From contig NZ_JABAOB010000001.1 in NCBI RefSeq assembly GCF_012726295.1, positions 806,001 through 870,000 of the forward strand: a stretch of 64,000 bases of DNA. Reading direction: 5' to 3'. This document shows positions 43,764 through 53,288 of this stretch, piece after piece. Numbering within the stretch: the first letter of the stretch is position 1; each line of letters begins with the position of its first letter. This DNA is from Chitinophaga sp. Ak27. GTDB taxonomy: Bacteria; Bacteroidota; Bacteroidia; Chitinophagales; Chitinophagaceae. The translations under genes were made by a program, and so were the position numbers. The notes under the pieces are model-generated. The model searched no databases and was not told the DNA's origin. It saw nothing but the letters and a program-made list of their open reading frames with translations.

Positions 43764-45143
43764 ATGCTGAAATTCGACGCTATTATTATCGGATCCGGTC
43801 AGGGTGGCAACCCGCTGGCAAGAAAACTGGCTAAGAAAGGATGGAAGACTGCCCTCATCGAACAACGATACCTGGGCGGCACCTGCATCAACGACGGATG
43901 TACACCCACCAAAGCGATGATAGCTTCGGCAAAGGTGGCAAACACCGTGTTTCACAGCAAATTCTGGGGCATCCATTCCCATGGACTCTCCGCCGACCTC
44001 CCCGCCATCATATCCAGGAAAAACAATATCGTGGAAGATTTCAGGGAAAGCACCCTGAAAGGTCTGCTCGATGATCAGGTAGAGGTATTCATGGGCGCCG
44101 CTGTATTTAGCGGTCCACATACCATACAGGTAACCGGCCATCAGGGCGAATCTGATGTCCTCAGCGCGGAGCATATCTTCATTAACACCGGCTCTCGTCC
44201 ACACATCCCCGATATCCCAGGCCTCAAAGAAGTGCCTTATCTCACCTCCACGACCCTGCTGGAAGAAGTGGTCATTCCTAAAGACCTCCTCATTCTCGGT
44301 GGTAGTTACATTGCCCTGGAAATGGGACAACTCTTCCAGCGTTTAGGCAGCAACGTTACCGTTATTGAGTCAGCGCCCCAGCTGGTCAATAAGGAAGATC
44401 CGGATGTGGCGGCAGTGATAAAGAAGATGCTGGAATCTGAAAATATGCAGATATATACCGGTACCCAGGCTACCCGCATCAGCAGATCAGGCAAGTTGAT
44501 CAACGTAGATATAGTGACAGGTACCACCCGGGAAATTCTAACGGGCACCCATATACTGGTAGCTACGGGGCGTACGCCTAATACCGCCGATCTGCAATTA
44601 CAGCATACACAGGTGCTCCTGGACGAAAAAGGATTTATACAGGTAAACGATCGACTGGAAACCAGTGCCCCAGGCATCTATGCCCTGGGCGATGTAAAGG
44701 GAGGACCTGCCTTTACGCATATCTCCTACAATGATCACCTGGTTATCTATAAAAATCTGTTCGAAAACGCCAACTTATCCATACAAACCAGACAGGTACC
44801 ATATTGCATGTTTACAGATCCGCAACTGGGGCGTATAGGCATGACCGAAACAGAAGCGATGAACAATAACATTCCCGTGAAGGTAGCGCACCTACCGATG
44901 GATAGGGTTGCCAGGGCCATTGAAACCGGGCAAACAAGAGGATTTATGAAAGCGCTGGTACATCCTCAAACCGACAAAATACTGGGTGTAACCATACTCG
45001 GACCCGAAGGCGGCGAAATCATGTCTATCCTGCAGATGGCCATGCTGGGCGACATTACAGCCTCCCAGATACGCGACATGGTATTTGCGCACCCCTTGTA
45101 TGCAGAAGCGCTGAACAACCTGTTTATGTCCCTGGAAAAATAG
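43764..45143 (+). CDS. Pyridine nucleotide-disulfide oxidoreductase (mercuric reductase-like)
   Basis: 459 residues from the ATG at 43764 (MLKFDAIIIGSGQGG); a TTG nine codons earlier is possible. FAD motif GSGQGG, redox-active cysteine pair in GGTCINDGCTPTK, NAD(P)-binding ILGGSYIALE, second FAD motif GIYALGDVKGG, and dimerisation domain ending FAHPLYAEALNNLF. It has no N-terminal MerA metal domain. It precedes the EgtV/EgtU-like and egtBD genes by 42 bases on the same strand. I infer that it could reduce ergothioneine disulfide or a related oxidised thiol; the family is broad, so this is unproven. Confidence 0.85.
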   Translation: MLKFDAIIIGSGQGGNPLARKLAKKGWKTALIEQRYLGGTCINDGCTPTKAMIASAKVANTVFHSKFWGIHSHGLSADLPAIISRKNNIVEDFRESTLKGLLDDQVEVFMGAAVFSGPHTIQVTGHQGESDVLSAEHIFINTGSRPHIPDIPGLKEVPYLTSTTLLEEVVIPKDLLILGGSYIALEMGQLFQRLGSNVTVIESAPQLVNKEDPDVAAVIKKMLESENMQIYTGTQATRISRSGKLINVDIVTGTTREILTGTHILVATGRTPNTADLQLQHTQVLLDEKGFIQVNDRLETSAPGIYALGDVKGGPAFTHISYNDHLVIYKNLFENANLSIQTRQVPYCMFTDPQLGRIGMTETEAMNNNIPVKVAHLPMDRVARAIETGQTRGFMKALVHPQTDKILGVTILGPEGGEIMSILQMAMLGDITASQIRDMVFAHPLYAEALNNLFMSLEK

Positions 45144-45185
45144 GCGGCATATTGAGCAAATTTTTCCCCATCTTATCTATCGCCG

Positions 45186-46127
45186 ATGATTAAACTGGAT
45201 CATGTTTTCAAAAATTTTGGACCGCAAAAAAATGCCGTGAACGATCTTTCCCTGGAAGTTGCCGATGGAGAAACCCTCGTATTACTTGGCACCAGCGGAT
45301 GCGGGAAAACAACCACCTTACGCATGATTAACCGCCTGCTCGAACCAGATAGCGGACACATCTATGTAAACGGTAAAGAAATCAGGCAGCTGGCTCCGGA
45401 AACACTCCGTCGCAATATCGGGTATGTACTGCAAAATACCGGGTTGTTTCCCCATTATACCGTCAGTGAAAATATAGCCATTGTTCCTTCTTTACTGCAA
45501 TGGGATAAAGCCACCATTCAGCAACGGGTGATAACATTAATGGATAAACTTCACCTCCCTCCCGTTGAATATGCCGACGCCTGGCCCCAGCAGCTCAGCG
45601 GCGGGCAACAACAACGCGTAGGACTAGCCCGCGCCCTGGCGGCCAATCCGCCGGTGCTGCTGATGGATGAACCCTTCGGGGCCCTGGACCCGCTCACCCG
45701 TATCAGCGTACGAAGGGAATTCAAAGCCCTCGATGAACTCAGCAACCGGACCATTATTCTGGTCACCCACGATGTGGAAGAAGCGTTTGAGCTGGGCAGC
45801 CGCATTTGCCTGATGAACGAAGGAACGATCCAGCAACTGGGCACTCCGCTGGAACTCCTCCGGCGCCCGGCCAATGAATTTGTAGCCGCCTTCCTGGCTC
45901 CCCAACGCCTGCTGCTGGAATTAAAAACATTAAAAATAAAGGATCTCTGGCCCTGGCTTCCCCATCAGCACGGCCCCGGCCACACAACAGCCCTCAGCGC
46001 CGACCAAAACTGCTGGGAGGCCATGGAAGCCGTTATCTCCCAACCCGTATTGGTACAATACGCGCAAGAACAAAAAATACTGGATGGCAGCGGGCTAATG
46101 CAAGCCATTGCCGCCTGGAAAAACTGA
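45186..46127 (+). CDS. egtV: ABC transporter ATPase, EgtV/OpuCA-like
   Basis: 313 residues. Walker A GTSGCGKTT at 35-43, signature LSGGQQQR, Walker B LLMDEPFGALD and H-loop LVTHDVEEA, as in the quaternary-amine ABC family (ProV/OpuCA). After about 240 residues a short C-terminal domain lacks a clear CBS pair. It begins 42 bases after the disulfide reductase and eight bases before a fused permease/binding protein. Because egtB and egtD follow, I assign it to an ergothioneine importer (EgtUV type) rather than a choline/betaine one. The assignment rests on context. Confidence 0.75.
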   Translation: MIKLDHVFKNFGPQKNAVNDLSLEVADGETLVLLGTSGCGKTTTLRMINRLLEPDSGHIYVNGKEIRQLAPETLRRNIGYVLQNTGLFPHYTVSENIAIVPSLLQWDKATIQQRVITLMDKLHLPPVEYADAWPQQLSGGQQQRVGLARALAANPPVLLMDEPFGALDPLTRISVRREFKALDELSNRTIILVTHDVEEAFELGSRICLMNEGTIQQLGTPLELLRRPANEFVAAFLAPQRLLLELKTLKIKDLWPWLPHQHGPGHTTALSADQNCWEAMEAVISQPVLVQYAQEQKILDGSGLMQAIAAWKN

Positions 46128-46135
46128 TACCACGA

Positions 46136-47707
46136 ATGGAAACAAAGGAAACACTATTCGACTTCTTACAACAACAGTCCGGCAAACTACTGGAACAAAC
46201 CCTCACACATACCGGGCTAACCTTTATATCTGTACTGCTTGCCGTAGCAATAGGAGTACCCGCCGGCATATTTATCTCCCGGAGAAAAAAAATATCGGGC
46301 CTTGTACTCGGTTTTGCAGGTGTGATGCAAACTATTCCCAGCATTGCATTACTGGGCTTCATGATCCCACTGCTGGGCATTGGCCCAAAACCAGCTATCG
46401 TAGCGCTCTTCCTCTATGCCCTGCTGCCTATCATCCGTAATACCTACACCGGTATACAGGGAGTAGATGCCACCGTAACAGAAGCCGCTACCGGCATGGG
46501 AATGAGCCGGCGTCAACTATTATACAAAGTACAACTTCCTTTAGCCATGCCCGTTATATTGGCAGGAGTCCGTACGGCTACCGTTATCAATGTAGGCGTA
46601 GCCACACTCGCCGCTTATATTGCCGCCGGCGGACTAGGCGAATTTATCTTTGGCGGTATTGCCCTCAACAACACCAATATGATGCTGGCCGGCGCCATCC
46701 CCGCGGCATTGCTGGCCATCCTGTTCGATTGGCTGTTATCTCTCCTGCAACATATCAATATCCGCAAAACAAGGAAAATGGTATACCTGCTCCCACTGAT
46801 CTTCCTGGTATTATCTTCCTTCTACCTGCTGCCCGACACTTACCGGGGCAAAATGCTGGCGGGATTTACCCCGGAATTTATGGGAAGAAAAGACGGATAC
46901 CTCGGCCTCCGCTCCGTTTATGGCCTGCATATGCGCACCCTGGTGATCAGCGATATGATTATGTATAAAGCAGCCTATGAGAAAAAACTGGACGTGATCA
47001 GCGGCAGCAGCACCGATGGCCGTGTAAAAGCTTTTGACCTGGTGGTATTGGAAGATGACAAACATATTTTCCCACCCTATTATGCGGCCCCCATCCTTCG
47101 TAACACTACGCTCATCAAATACCCGGCCCTGGCCCCTGCCCTGAACCGTCTCGCCGGCAGAATTAATGATAGTATTATGACGGAACTGAACTACCAGGTA
47201 GATTATCTCAAACAGAATCCGGAAACGGTAGCCAGGGATTTTCTCCGGTCGCAACACCTGCTACAACCTGCAGGTAGCGGCAAAGGAGGTACCATCCGCA
47301 TAGGTTCCAAAATTTTTGGCGATGGCTATATCCTGGCCAGCATCTATAAAATGCTCATTGAAGGTTATACCGATTATGCCGCCGTTACCAAAACAGGATT
47401 GGGCGGCACCAAAATTGTTTTCGATGCACTAACCAATGACCAGATAGATCTCTACCCGGAATATACCGGTACAGGACTACTGGTATTACTAAAAACGCCA
47501 CAACATGTGACAGATAGCATTATTGGCGACAAACAAAAAGTATATGAGTATGTGAGCCAGGCATTCAAAAAGGAATTTGACATCGTTTGGCTGACACCAA
47601 TAGGTTTTAATAATACATATGCTTTAATGATGCGTAAAACAGATGCAGAAAAATGGCATATCAACAATATTTCAGCATTGACAGACTTTGTAAACAAACG
47701 GCAATGA
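46136..47707 (+). CDS. egtU: Fused ABC permease and substrate-binding protein, EgtU-like
   Basis: 523 residues. The first 230 form a permease with about six membrane segments and the ABC contact motif EAATGMGMSRRQLLYKVQLP. Residues about 235-523 form an OpuAC/QAT-type periplasmic binding domain, starting DTYRGKMLAG and including IGSKIFGDGYILA and DLYPEYTGTGLL. This permease-binding fusion matches the architecture of EgtU. It ends inside the egtB start (ATGA overlap), which ties transport to ergothioneine synthesis. Choline or carnitine uptake remains possible. Confidence 0.78.
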   Translation: METKETLFDFLQQQSGKLLEQTLTHTGLTFISVLLAVAIGVPAGIFISRRKKISGLVLGFAGVMQTIPSIALLGFMIPLLGIGPKPAIVALFLYALLPIIRNTYTGIQGVDATVTEAATGMGMSRRQLLYKVQLPLAMPVILAGVRTATVINVGVATLAAYIAAGGLGEFIFGGIALNNTNMMLAGAIPAALLAILFDWLLSLLQHINIRKTRKMVYLLPLIFLVLSSFYLLPDTYRGKMLAGFTPEFMGRKDGYLGLRSVYGLHMRTLVISDMIMYKAAYEKKLDVISGSSTDGRVKAFDLVVLEDDKHIFPPYYAAPILRNTTLIKYPALAPALNRLAGRINDSIMTELNYQVDYLKQNPETVARDFLRSQHLLQPAGSGKGGTIRIGSKIFGDGYILASIYKMLIEGYTDYAAVTKTGLGGTKIVFDALTNDQIDLYPEYTGTGLLVLLKTPQHVTDSIIGDKQKVYEYVSQAFKKEFDIVWLTPIGFNNTYALMMRKTDAEKWHINNISALTDFVNKRQ

Positions 47708-48861
47708 CACCATTACAAGAACAATACGAAACCGTGCGTCGCAGAACTGAAAGCATCTGTGCTCCACTAAAAACCGAAGACTATGTGGTACAGCCCGTGG
47801 TGGATGTAAGCCCCCCGAAATGGCATATGGGCCATACTACCTGGTTCTTTGAAACATTTATCCTGCTTCCTAACGACGAGGGCTATACGGCATTTGATCC
47901 GCAGTACAACTATGTATTCAACAGCTATTATGAATCTGTAGGCGCACGGGTTATCCGCACTAACCGGGGAAACCTGAGCCGCCCGGCCGTGGAAGATATT
48001 ATGCGGTATCGCCGGTATGTTGATGAAGCCATGAGCATGTTCCTCGAAAAACATCCCCTCACCCCGGAGCTACAGGCATTGTTTATCTTAGGACTCAACC
48101 ATGAAGAACAGCACCAGGAGCTGCTTTATACCGACATTAAATATATACTGGGTCACAATCCGCTATTTCCGCCCTACGACATCACCCGTAAAGATATATT
48201 ACCGGTGAACAATCACGGCGATTCATGGTTAACTATGAAGGCTGATATTTACGAGATTGGATTTTCAGGTGATGGCTTTTGTTTTGATAATGAACTGGGG
48301 AGACATAAAGTGTACCTGGGCGATTATAGCATCAGTCACCAACTCGTAACCAATGCAGAATATCTTGCCTTTATTGATGCCGGCGGTTACCAGGATTTCC
48401 GCTACTGGCATGCAGAAGGTTGGGATTGGGTAAAAAATAACCAAGTCACTACTCCCATGTATTGGTATCAAATAGAAGGACGATGGATGCATTATAACTG
48501 GCAGGGGCTTCAACCATTGATGCCGGAAGCGCCAGTAACGCATATCAGTTTTTACGAGGCGGCCGCATTCGCTGCATGGAAAGGTTGCCGCTTACCCACA
48601 GAGTTCGAATGGGAGGCAGCGGCGCCGCATCTTTCTTTCGGCCTCCGCTGGGAATGGTGTAACAGTGCGTATTTGCCCTATCCGGGCTTTGTGCAGGCGC
48701 CCGGCGCTATCGGGGAGTATAACGGGAAGTTTATGGTAAACCAAATGGTGTTGCGCGGTAGTTCCGAAGTTACTTCTCCCAACCACAGCCGTATTACTTA
48801 TCGCAATTTTTTTCATCCCCCGTTAAGATGGCAATTTACGGGAATAAGATTGGCAAGGTGA
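47704..48861 (+). CDS. egtB: Ergothioneine sulfoxide synthase EgtB
   Basis: 385 residues from the ATG at 47704, overlapping the previous stop by four bases. The N-terminal DinB-like domain carries the iron ligands in WHMGHTTWFFE (His41/His44) and NHEEQHQE (His133, His137). The C-terminal formylglycine-generating-type domain (about 200-385) contains YSISHQLVTNAEYLAFI, RLPTEFEWEAAAP and RITYRNFFHPPLRW. It links cysteine or gamma-glutamylcysteine to trimethylhistidine with O2. No egtA or egtC is nearby, so a cysteine-using type is plausible. Confidence 0.92.
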   Translation: MTPLQEQYETVRRRTESICAPLKTEDYVVQPVVDVSPPKWHMGHTTWFFETFILLPNDEGYTAFDPQYNYVFNSYYESVGARVIRTNRGNLSRPAVEDIMRYRRYVDEAMSMFLEKHPLTPELQALFILGLNHEEQHQELLYTDIKYILGHNPLFPPYDITRKDILPVNNHGDSWLTMKADIYEIGFSGDGFCFDNELGRHKVYLGDYSISHQLVTNAEYLAFIDAGGYQDFRYWHAEGWDWVKNNQVTTPMYWYQIEGRWMHYNWQGLQPLMPEAPVTHISFYEAAAFAAWKGCRLPTEFEWEAAAPHLSFGLRWEWCNSAYLPYPGFVQAPGAIGEYNGKFMVNQMVLRGSSEVTSPNHSRITYRNFFHPPLRWQFTGIRLAR

Positions 48862-48948
48862 TTGAGCAGCCGTTATGAGATAAATCCGCTTGCCGGCACC
48901 GTCTCTGACAAAACCGGCATCCTGGCTTCCGAACATTAAAAAGTGTGT

Positions 48949-49938
48949 ATGACTGTAATTCCGACAATGCTGGCTCCTGGCAAACGCAAGCCTGCAACCG
49001 ACGTATTTTACCACGATGTAATACAGGGCCTCACCGCGCCACAGAAATACCTGGACCCTAAATATTTCTACGATGCCACCGGCGATGCCCTCTTTCAGCA
49101 AATCATGCAATGTCATGAATATTATCTTACCGGATGCGAAATGGAAATTCTCAGCCAGCAGTCCGCACAGATCGCACAGGCTATGCAATATTATGCCGGC
49201 ACTTTCGACCTCGTGGAACTGGGCGCCGGCGATGCTACCAAGTCAGTACATTTGCTGCAGCAGCTGATCAATTACGGCGTCGACTATACGTATTTTCCGA
49301 TAGACATCTCCGCCAATGTAATCAGCCAGCTGGAGAAATCCCTCCCGACTATGATTCCCGGTCTTCGCCTGCACGGGTTAAACGGTGAATACTTCCACAT
49401 GCTGCAACAAGCCAATCTCCATACCAGCCGGAAAAAAGTACTGCTGTTCATGGGCGCCAACATAGGAAACTATAGCCTGCATGCCGCCAGGACTTTCTGC
49501 CAGCAGCTGAGAGGCTATCTGCAGCCTGGCGATCTGCTGCTAACAGGGTTCGATCTAAAAAAACACCCAAAGATTATCCTGAACGCATATAATGATGCGG
49601 CTGGCATTACCCGTGCATTTAATTTCAACCTGTTACACCGCATCAACCGGGAACTGCAGGCAGATTTTGACACCAGCAAATTTGAACATTACCCTACTTA
49701 CGATCCGGCTACCGGTGCATGCAAAAGTTATCTTATCAGCCTGGAAGACCAGGTAGTGCACATAGGAGACGAGGTGAACATACCCTTTGCAGAAAATGAA
49801 TCGCTGTATATGGAAATCTCCCAGAAATACAGCCTGGAAGAAACGGACCAACTGGCCGCACAAGCGGGCTTCAAACCAGTAGCCCGTTTTTTTGATCACC
49901 GGCACTGGTATACCGATTGTTTATGGAAATGTGTCTGA
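48949..49938 (+). CDS. egtD: L-histidine N-alpha-methyltransferase EgtD
   Basis: 329 residues from the ATG at 48949; a GTG two codons earlier is in frame. EgtD features are KYFYDATGDALFQQIM, EYYLTGCEMEIL, the SAM site LVELGAGDATKS, and LLFMGANIGNY. The enzyme trimethylates histidine to hercynine using SAM and feeds EgtB. It lies 87 bases after egtB and closes the plus-strand cluster, meeting a convergent DinB gene five bases later. No terminator is seen between them. Confidence 0.92.
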   Translation: MTVIPTMLAPGKRKPATDVFYHDVIQGLTAPQKYLDPKYFYDATGDALFQQIMQCHEYYLTGCEMEILSQQSAQIAQAMQYYAGTFDLVELGAGDATKSVHLLQQLINYGVDYTYFPIDISANVISQLEKSLPTMIPGLRLHGLNGEYFHMLQQANLHTSRKKVLLFMGANIGNYSLHAARTFCQQLRGYLQPGDLLLTGFDLKKHPKIILNAYNDAAGITRAFNFNLLHRINRELQADFDTSKFEHYPTYDPATGACKSYLISLEDQVVHIGDEVNIPFAENESLYMEISQKYSLEETDQLAAQAGFKPVARFFDHRHWYTDCLWKCV

Positions 49939-49942
49939 GCGC

Positions 49943-50413
49943 CTATTCCCAAGCATCCAAAAGCCGCCGTAGCGCCACAATTTCCCCTACGTGATAACTG
50001 TTATGATCTATCAGTAAAACAGCTTCCCTGAATAGATGCTGCCCCGTACCATGTGGAAAAGGGGCAAACAGATCTTTTGAGGTTTCCAGCAGGTCTACAA
50101 AAGCATGTAGATCTTTATCCACCTGCTCAATACTATGCTTCCAGGCCGCTTCGTTGTTTGGTGCGGCTGCCGCCGGCCAATAATCTTTGGGCCAGTCGAG
50201 CTCCTTGTAATCGGGATTACGCGAAAAATCAAGAATATCATGCTGGGCAATCCGGATATGTTCTACCAGCTGGCAGATGCTGTAGGGCATATGGGCAGGT
50301 ACTACCCCTCTCAGCGCAGCGGGCAAATCCCTCACCGCATCTTTGAAAGTCACGTGTGCGTTGGCTTTCAACAACATTTCCTTTAAAGACTTCACTAAAG
50401 TTGGTGCCGTCAT
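49943..50413 (-). CDS. DinB family protein
   Basis: 156 residues from the ATG at 50413 (MTAPTLVKSLKEML). Four-helix DinB-like fold with metal-binding histidines: QLVEHIRIAQHDI and DHNSYHVGEIVALRRLL. Such proteins in Bacteroidota are mostly of unknown role, some being thiol S-transferases. Its place at the end of the ergothioneine cluster is suggestive but it is on the opposite strand, so a functional link is not claimed. Confidence 0.78.
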   Translation of the reverse strand: MTAPTLVKSLKEMLLKANAHVTFKDAVRDLPAALRGVVPAHMPYSICQLVEHIRIAQHDILDFSRNPDYKELDWPKDYWPAAAAPNNEAAWKHSIEQVDKDLHAFVDLLETSKDLFAPFPHGTGQHLFREAVLLIDHNSYHVGEIVALRRLLDAWE

Positions 50414-50592
50414 AAATAGTACTGGGTTTTCGCTATAACACTTCCGCCCACCTGAAAGTTGTAAATGATTCGTTAATACGCTCATTATAATTCTTTTTTC
50501 ACGCTTTTGCGAATATTCATATTTGATTAACTAACTGTCAGCGCCCCCGCGGTATCATTGCAGTAATTCTTGTTTTTAACCAAATCGTACCA

Positions 50593-53277
50593 ATGGTCAA
50601 ACTCACGGTTACTATCATTACATGGTTGACAGTTATTCATTTCACAGTTTTTGCCCAACGGGAAATAAAAGGTCACGTATACGATAAAGATGACAGGAAA
50701 CCGTTGCAGGAAGCCAACGTATTCCTTTTTACAGCAGAAAAATCTATTCTGAAAGGACAGGCAGTCACGGATCAGCATGGCGACTTCGCCATTAAAAATA
50801 TACCGCCCGGCAATTATGTGCTGACCATCAGCTTTATGGGCTACCGGGCGGCCACACTCCCGGTAGAATTTACGGAAAGGGCAAGACTATGGCAAATACC
50901 GCTTCCTCAAACCGGGCTGCAAAAAAATGCCATCACCCTAAATAGTATCAGCATCAAGATAAACAAACCACTCTTCATCGTCCGGAAAGATACCATCGAA
51001 TTTTCCGCTAAAGATTTTCCTACAGCGGAAAACGCATCGATGAAAAATCTGCTGCAAAAAATCCCTGGCTTAACAATAGACCAGGAAGGGAATTTCTATT
51101 ACCTGGGCCGTCGCATCCGGGAACTCTATATCAACGGGCGCCCGGTTTTCTCGCAAGGACCTAACTCCTCCGGCGATCCGCAAAAAATATCACGAATGTT
51201 ACTGGCCAACCTGGTAGACAAAATTCAGATCGCCGACAAAAAAGGTATAGATGGCATGATTGAAGGCGGCAAAAATGAAAAAGTCATTAACATTACCGTA
51301 AAACAGGATATGAAGAAGAAAATCAATGGGGCAGCCGGCGCCGGCTACGGTACCGACGGCCGTTACAACATGGCTCTTAATGCCAACTTATTCAGAGACG
51401 ACAAACAAATCATTACCTCGGGCTATATCAATAATACGAATGCCCAACAGGGCCCCTATTCCAATGATGATGCCATGGCAGTAGACAATTTTGGACGGGG
51501 AGTTTCCAGGAAGAAGATCCTGAATGGAAACACTTCCTTCGACCTCTCGCCCAAAATTAAACTAAACGCTAACCTGATGCTCTATTATGATCACGCCACC
51601 AATGACCAGCAACTACACCGGGAAAATATATTGCCAGATAGCAGCTTCAGCTACAACAGTCATTCACAAACGAATAACGCAGCCTCTCATAACGCACTAT
51701 TTACCAATCTAACGATACTGCCCAACGACAGGAACACCATTGGGCTAGACTTTTCAGGAACTATTTCGGGTAGCAAGATCAATTCTCAAAACAAGTATAT
51801 TTCTGTCGGGGGAAAAAATAATGATACCGTTAACAGCGGCAATACCAACAATACTTCTAATAATAAAAGAAATGCATTTGCGTACAATGGTACATATACC
51901 AATAGATCACATAATAAAAAAGGAACCTTTAATATTCTTATCGGCATTAACCAGGACAATACCAGCAGCGACCAGCATAACAATACACTGAATTTTGATG
52001 CAGGCACACATTCATCAGACACCATTAACCAGGAAATAAATACAACCACTAAAACCCGCAACATCAATACCTCAGTTACCTATCAATACCTGATCATCCC
52101 TGAACTGGCTTTCGCGCTCGGGTATAAATTCAATGAACAACATACAGACAATGATCAGGAAGCTTTTGATTTTGATCCCATAAAAAGAGGATTCTATCGC
52201 AGCAACAAAGACCTGACCTATGATTTCCAGAATGACTTCAGTAACCATACCTTTACCACAGGTATATTCCGCTCCGGGAAAAAACTGGATGCATCATTCA
52301 ATATCTCCTATATCAGCGCCAGCTCCAATAGCAACAACCTTACGCTGGCAAAACAATATCGTCAAAAAGTTAACTACTTCTCCCCTAATTTCTTTGTCAC
52401 TTATAAAATAGATAACTACAAAACGCTTAGTGCTAACTTCTCCCGGGACACCCGCCCACCCCGCATTTCATTCTTACCCGTTATATCTACTGCCAATCCC
52501 TTATATATACAATTAGGCAATCCCGATCTGAAACCTACGATTGCCAACAGCGCCGGCATAGAATACCGTTCCTTTAGTGTCGGCGGACTTTCCTTCAGCA
52601 CTAACATGAATTTAGATCTGCAACAAAATGCTGTTACACAAAGCACCTCCTCAGATTCCTCCGGAAAACAGATCACTCAGATGATTAATACAAACGGAAA
52701 CTATGTAATACGTCAAAGCGTATCCCTTGGCAAACGTTTTGCTAAGTCTGGATTGTCTCTGAACTTTTATACCGGGTATGATCTCAACCACGTCAATACA
52801 TTCGTTAATAAAGTACAAAACACCACTTCTCAATTCCACTACCAGCAACGGCTGAACGTCTCCTGGATGTATAAAAAATTCCTGGAAGTAGAGGGCATGA
52901 CCAATATGGAATATACCAGCAATACCTACTCCATCCAGGACAATGCGCATTATGACTTCCTTAATTATTTGGTCAACTTAAATACCAACACTTACCTTCC
53001 ACTGGATATAAATGTTGGCCTAGGTACGTTATATGTTAACAACACCAGCCAGCACCAACAATTTATAGTGATGAACACCTGGATATCAAAAACTTTCCTC
53101 CCGAAAAAAAGTTTACAGGCAAAACTATACGTATATGATTTGTTCCGAAAAAACCAATCATTATCCACTATGCAATCCTTTACCTATATAGAACAACAAA
53201 CTAACACTATCCTTGCCCAATACTTCCTTTTCAGCCTCTCCTGGTTCTTTGGAAAAAGCAGCCCTGCAGCCAAATAA
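50593..53277 (+). CDS. Outer membrane beta-barrel protein with carboxypeptidase-regulatory N-domain
   Basis: 894 residues. Signal peptide to about residue 22 (TVFAQ). A carboxypeptidase-D regulatory-like domain follows (about 24-105: IKGHVYDKDDRKPLQEANVF). A plug-like segment then leads to a long barrel rich in Asn, Ser and Thr strands ending in a terminal aromatic-rich strand (FLFSLSWFFGKSSPAAK). It is of the outer membrane beta-barrel (TonB-dependent receptor-related) class. There is no SusD partner, so the transported substrate is unknown. Confidence 0.87.
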   Translation: MVKLTVTIITWLTVIHFTVFAQREIKGHVYDKDDRKPLQEANVFLFTAEKSILKGQAVTDQHGDFAIKNIPPGNYVLTISFMGYRAATLPVEFTERARLWQIPLPQTGLQKNAITLNSISIKINKPLFIVRKDTIEFSAKDFPTAENASMKNLLQKIPGLTIDQEGNFYYLGRRIRELYINGRPVFSQGPNSSGDPQKISRMLLANLVDKIQIADKKGIDGMIEGGKNEKVINITVKQDMKKKINGAAGAGYGTDGRYNMALNANLFRDDKQIITSGYINNTNAQQGPYSNDDAMAVDNFGRGVSRKKILNGNTSFDLSPKIKLNANLMLYYDHATNDQQLHRENILPDSSFSYNSHSQTNNAASHNALFTNLTILPNDRNTIGLDFSGTISGSKINSQNKYISVGGKNNDTVNSGNTNNTSNNKRNAFAYNGTYTNRSHNKKGTFNILIGINQDNTSSDQHNNTLNFDAGTHSSDTINQEINTTTKTRNINTSVTYQYLIIPELAFALGYKFNEQHTDNDQEAFDFDPIKRGFYRSNKDLTYDFQNDFSNHTFTTGIFRSGKKLDASFNISYISASSNSNNLTLAKQYRQKVNYFSPNFFVTYKIDNYKTLSANFSRDTRPPRISFLPVISTANPLYIQLGNPDLKPTIANSAGIEYRSFSVGGLSFSTNMNLDLQQNAVTQSTSSDSSGKQITQMINTNGNYVIRQSVSLGKRFAKSGLSLNFYTGYDLNHVNTFVNKVQNTTSQFHYQQRLNVSWMYKKFLEVEGMTNMEYTSNTYSIQDNAHYDFLNYLVNLNTNTYLPLDINVGLGTLYVNNTSQHQQFIVMNTWISKTFLPKKSLQAKLYVYDLFRKNQSLSTMQSFTYIEQQTNTILAQYFLFSLSWFFGKSSPAAK

Positions 53278-53288
53278 GCCCTACCAGG

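Noticed and set aside
45186..47707. Choline/glycine betaine importer
   Set aside because: It is not excluded by sequence, but the direct overlap with egtB and the fused EgtU-like architecture favour ergothioneine.
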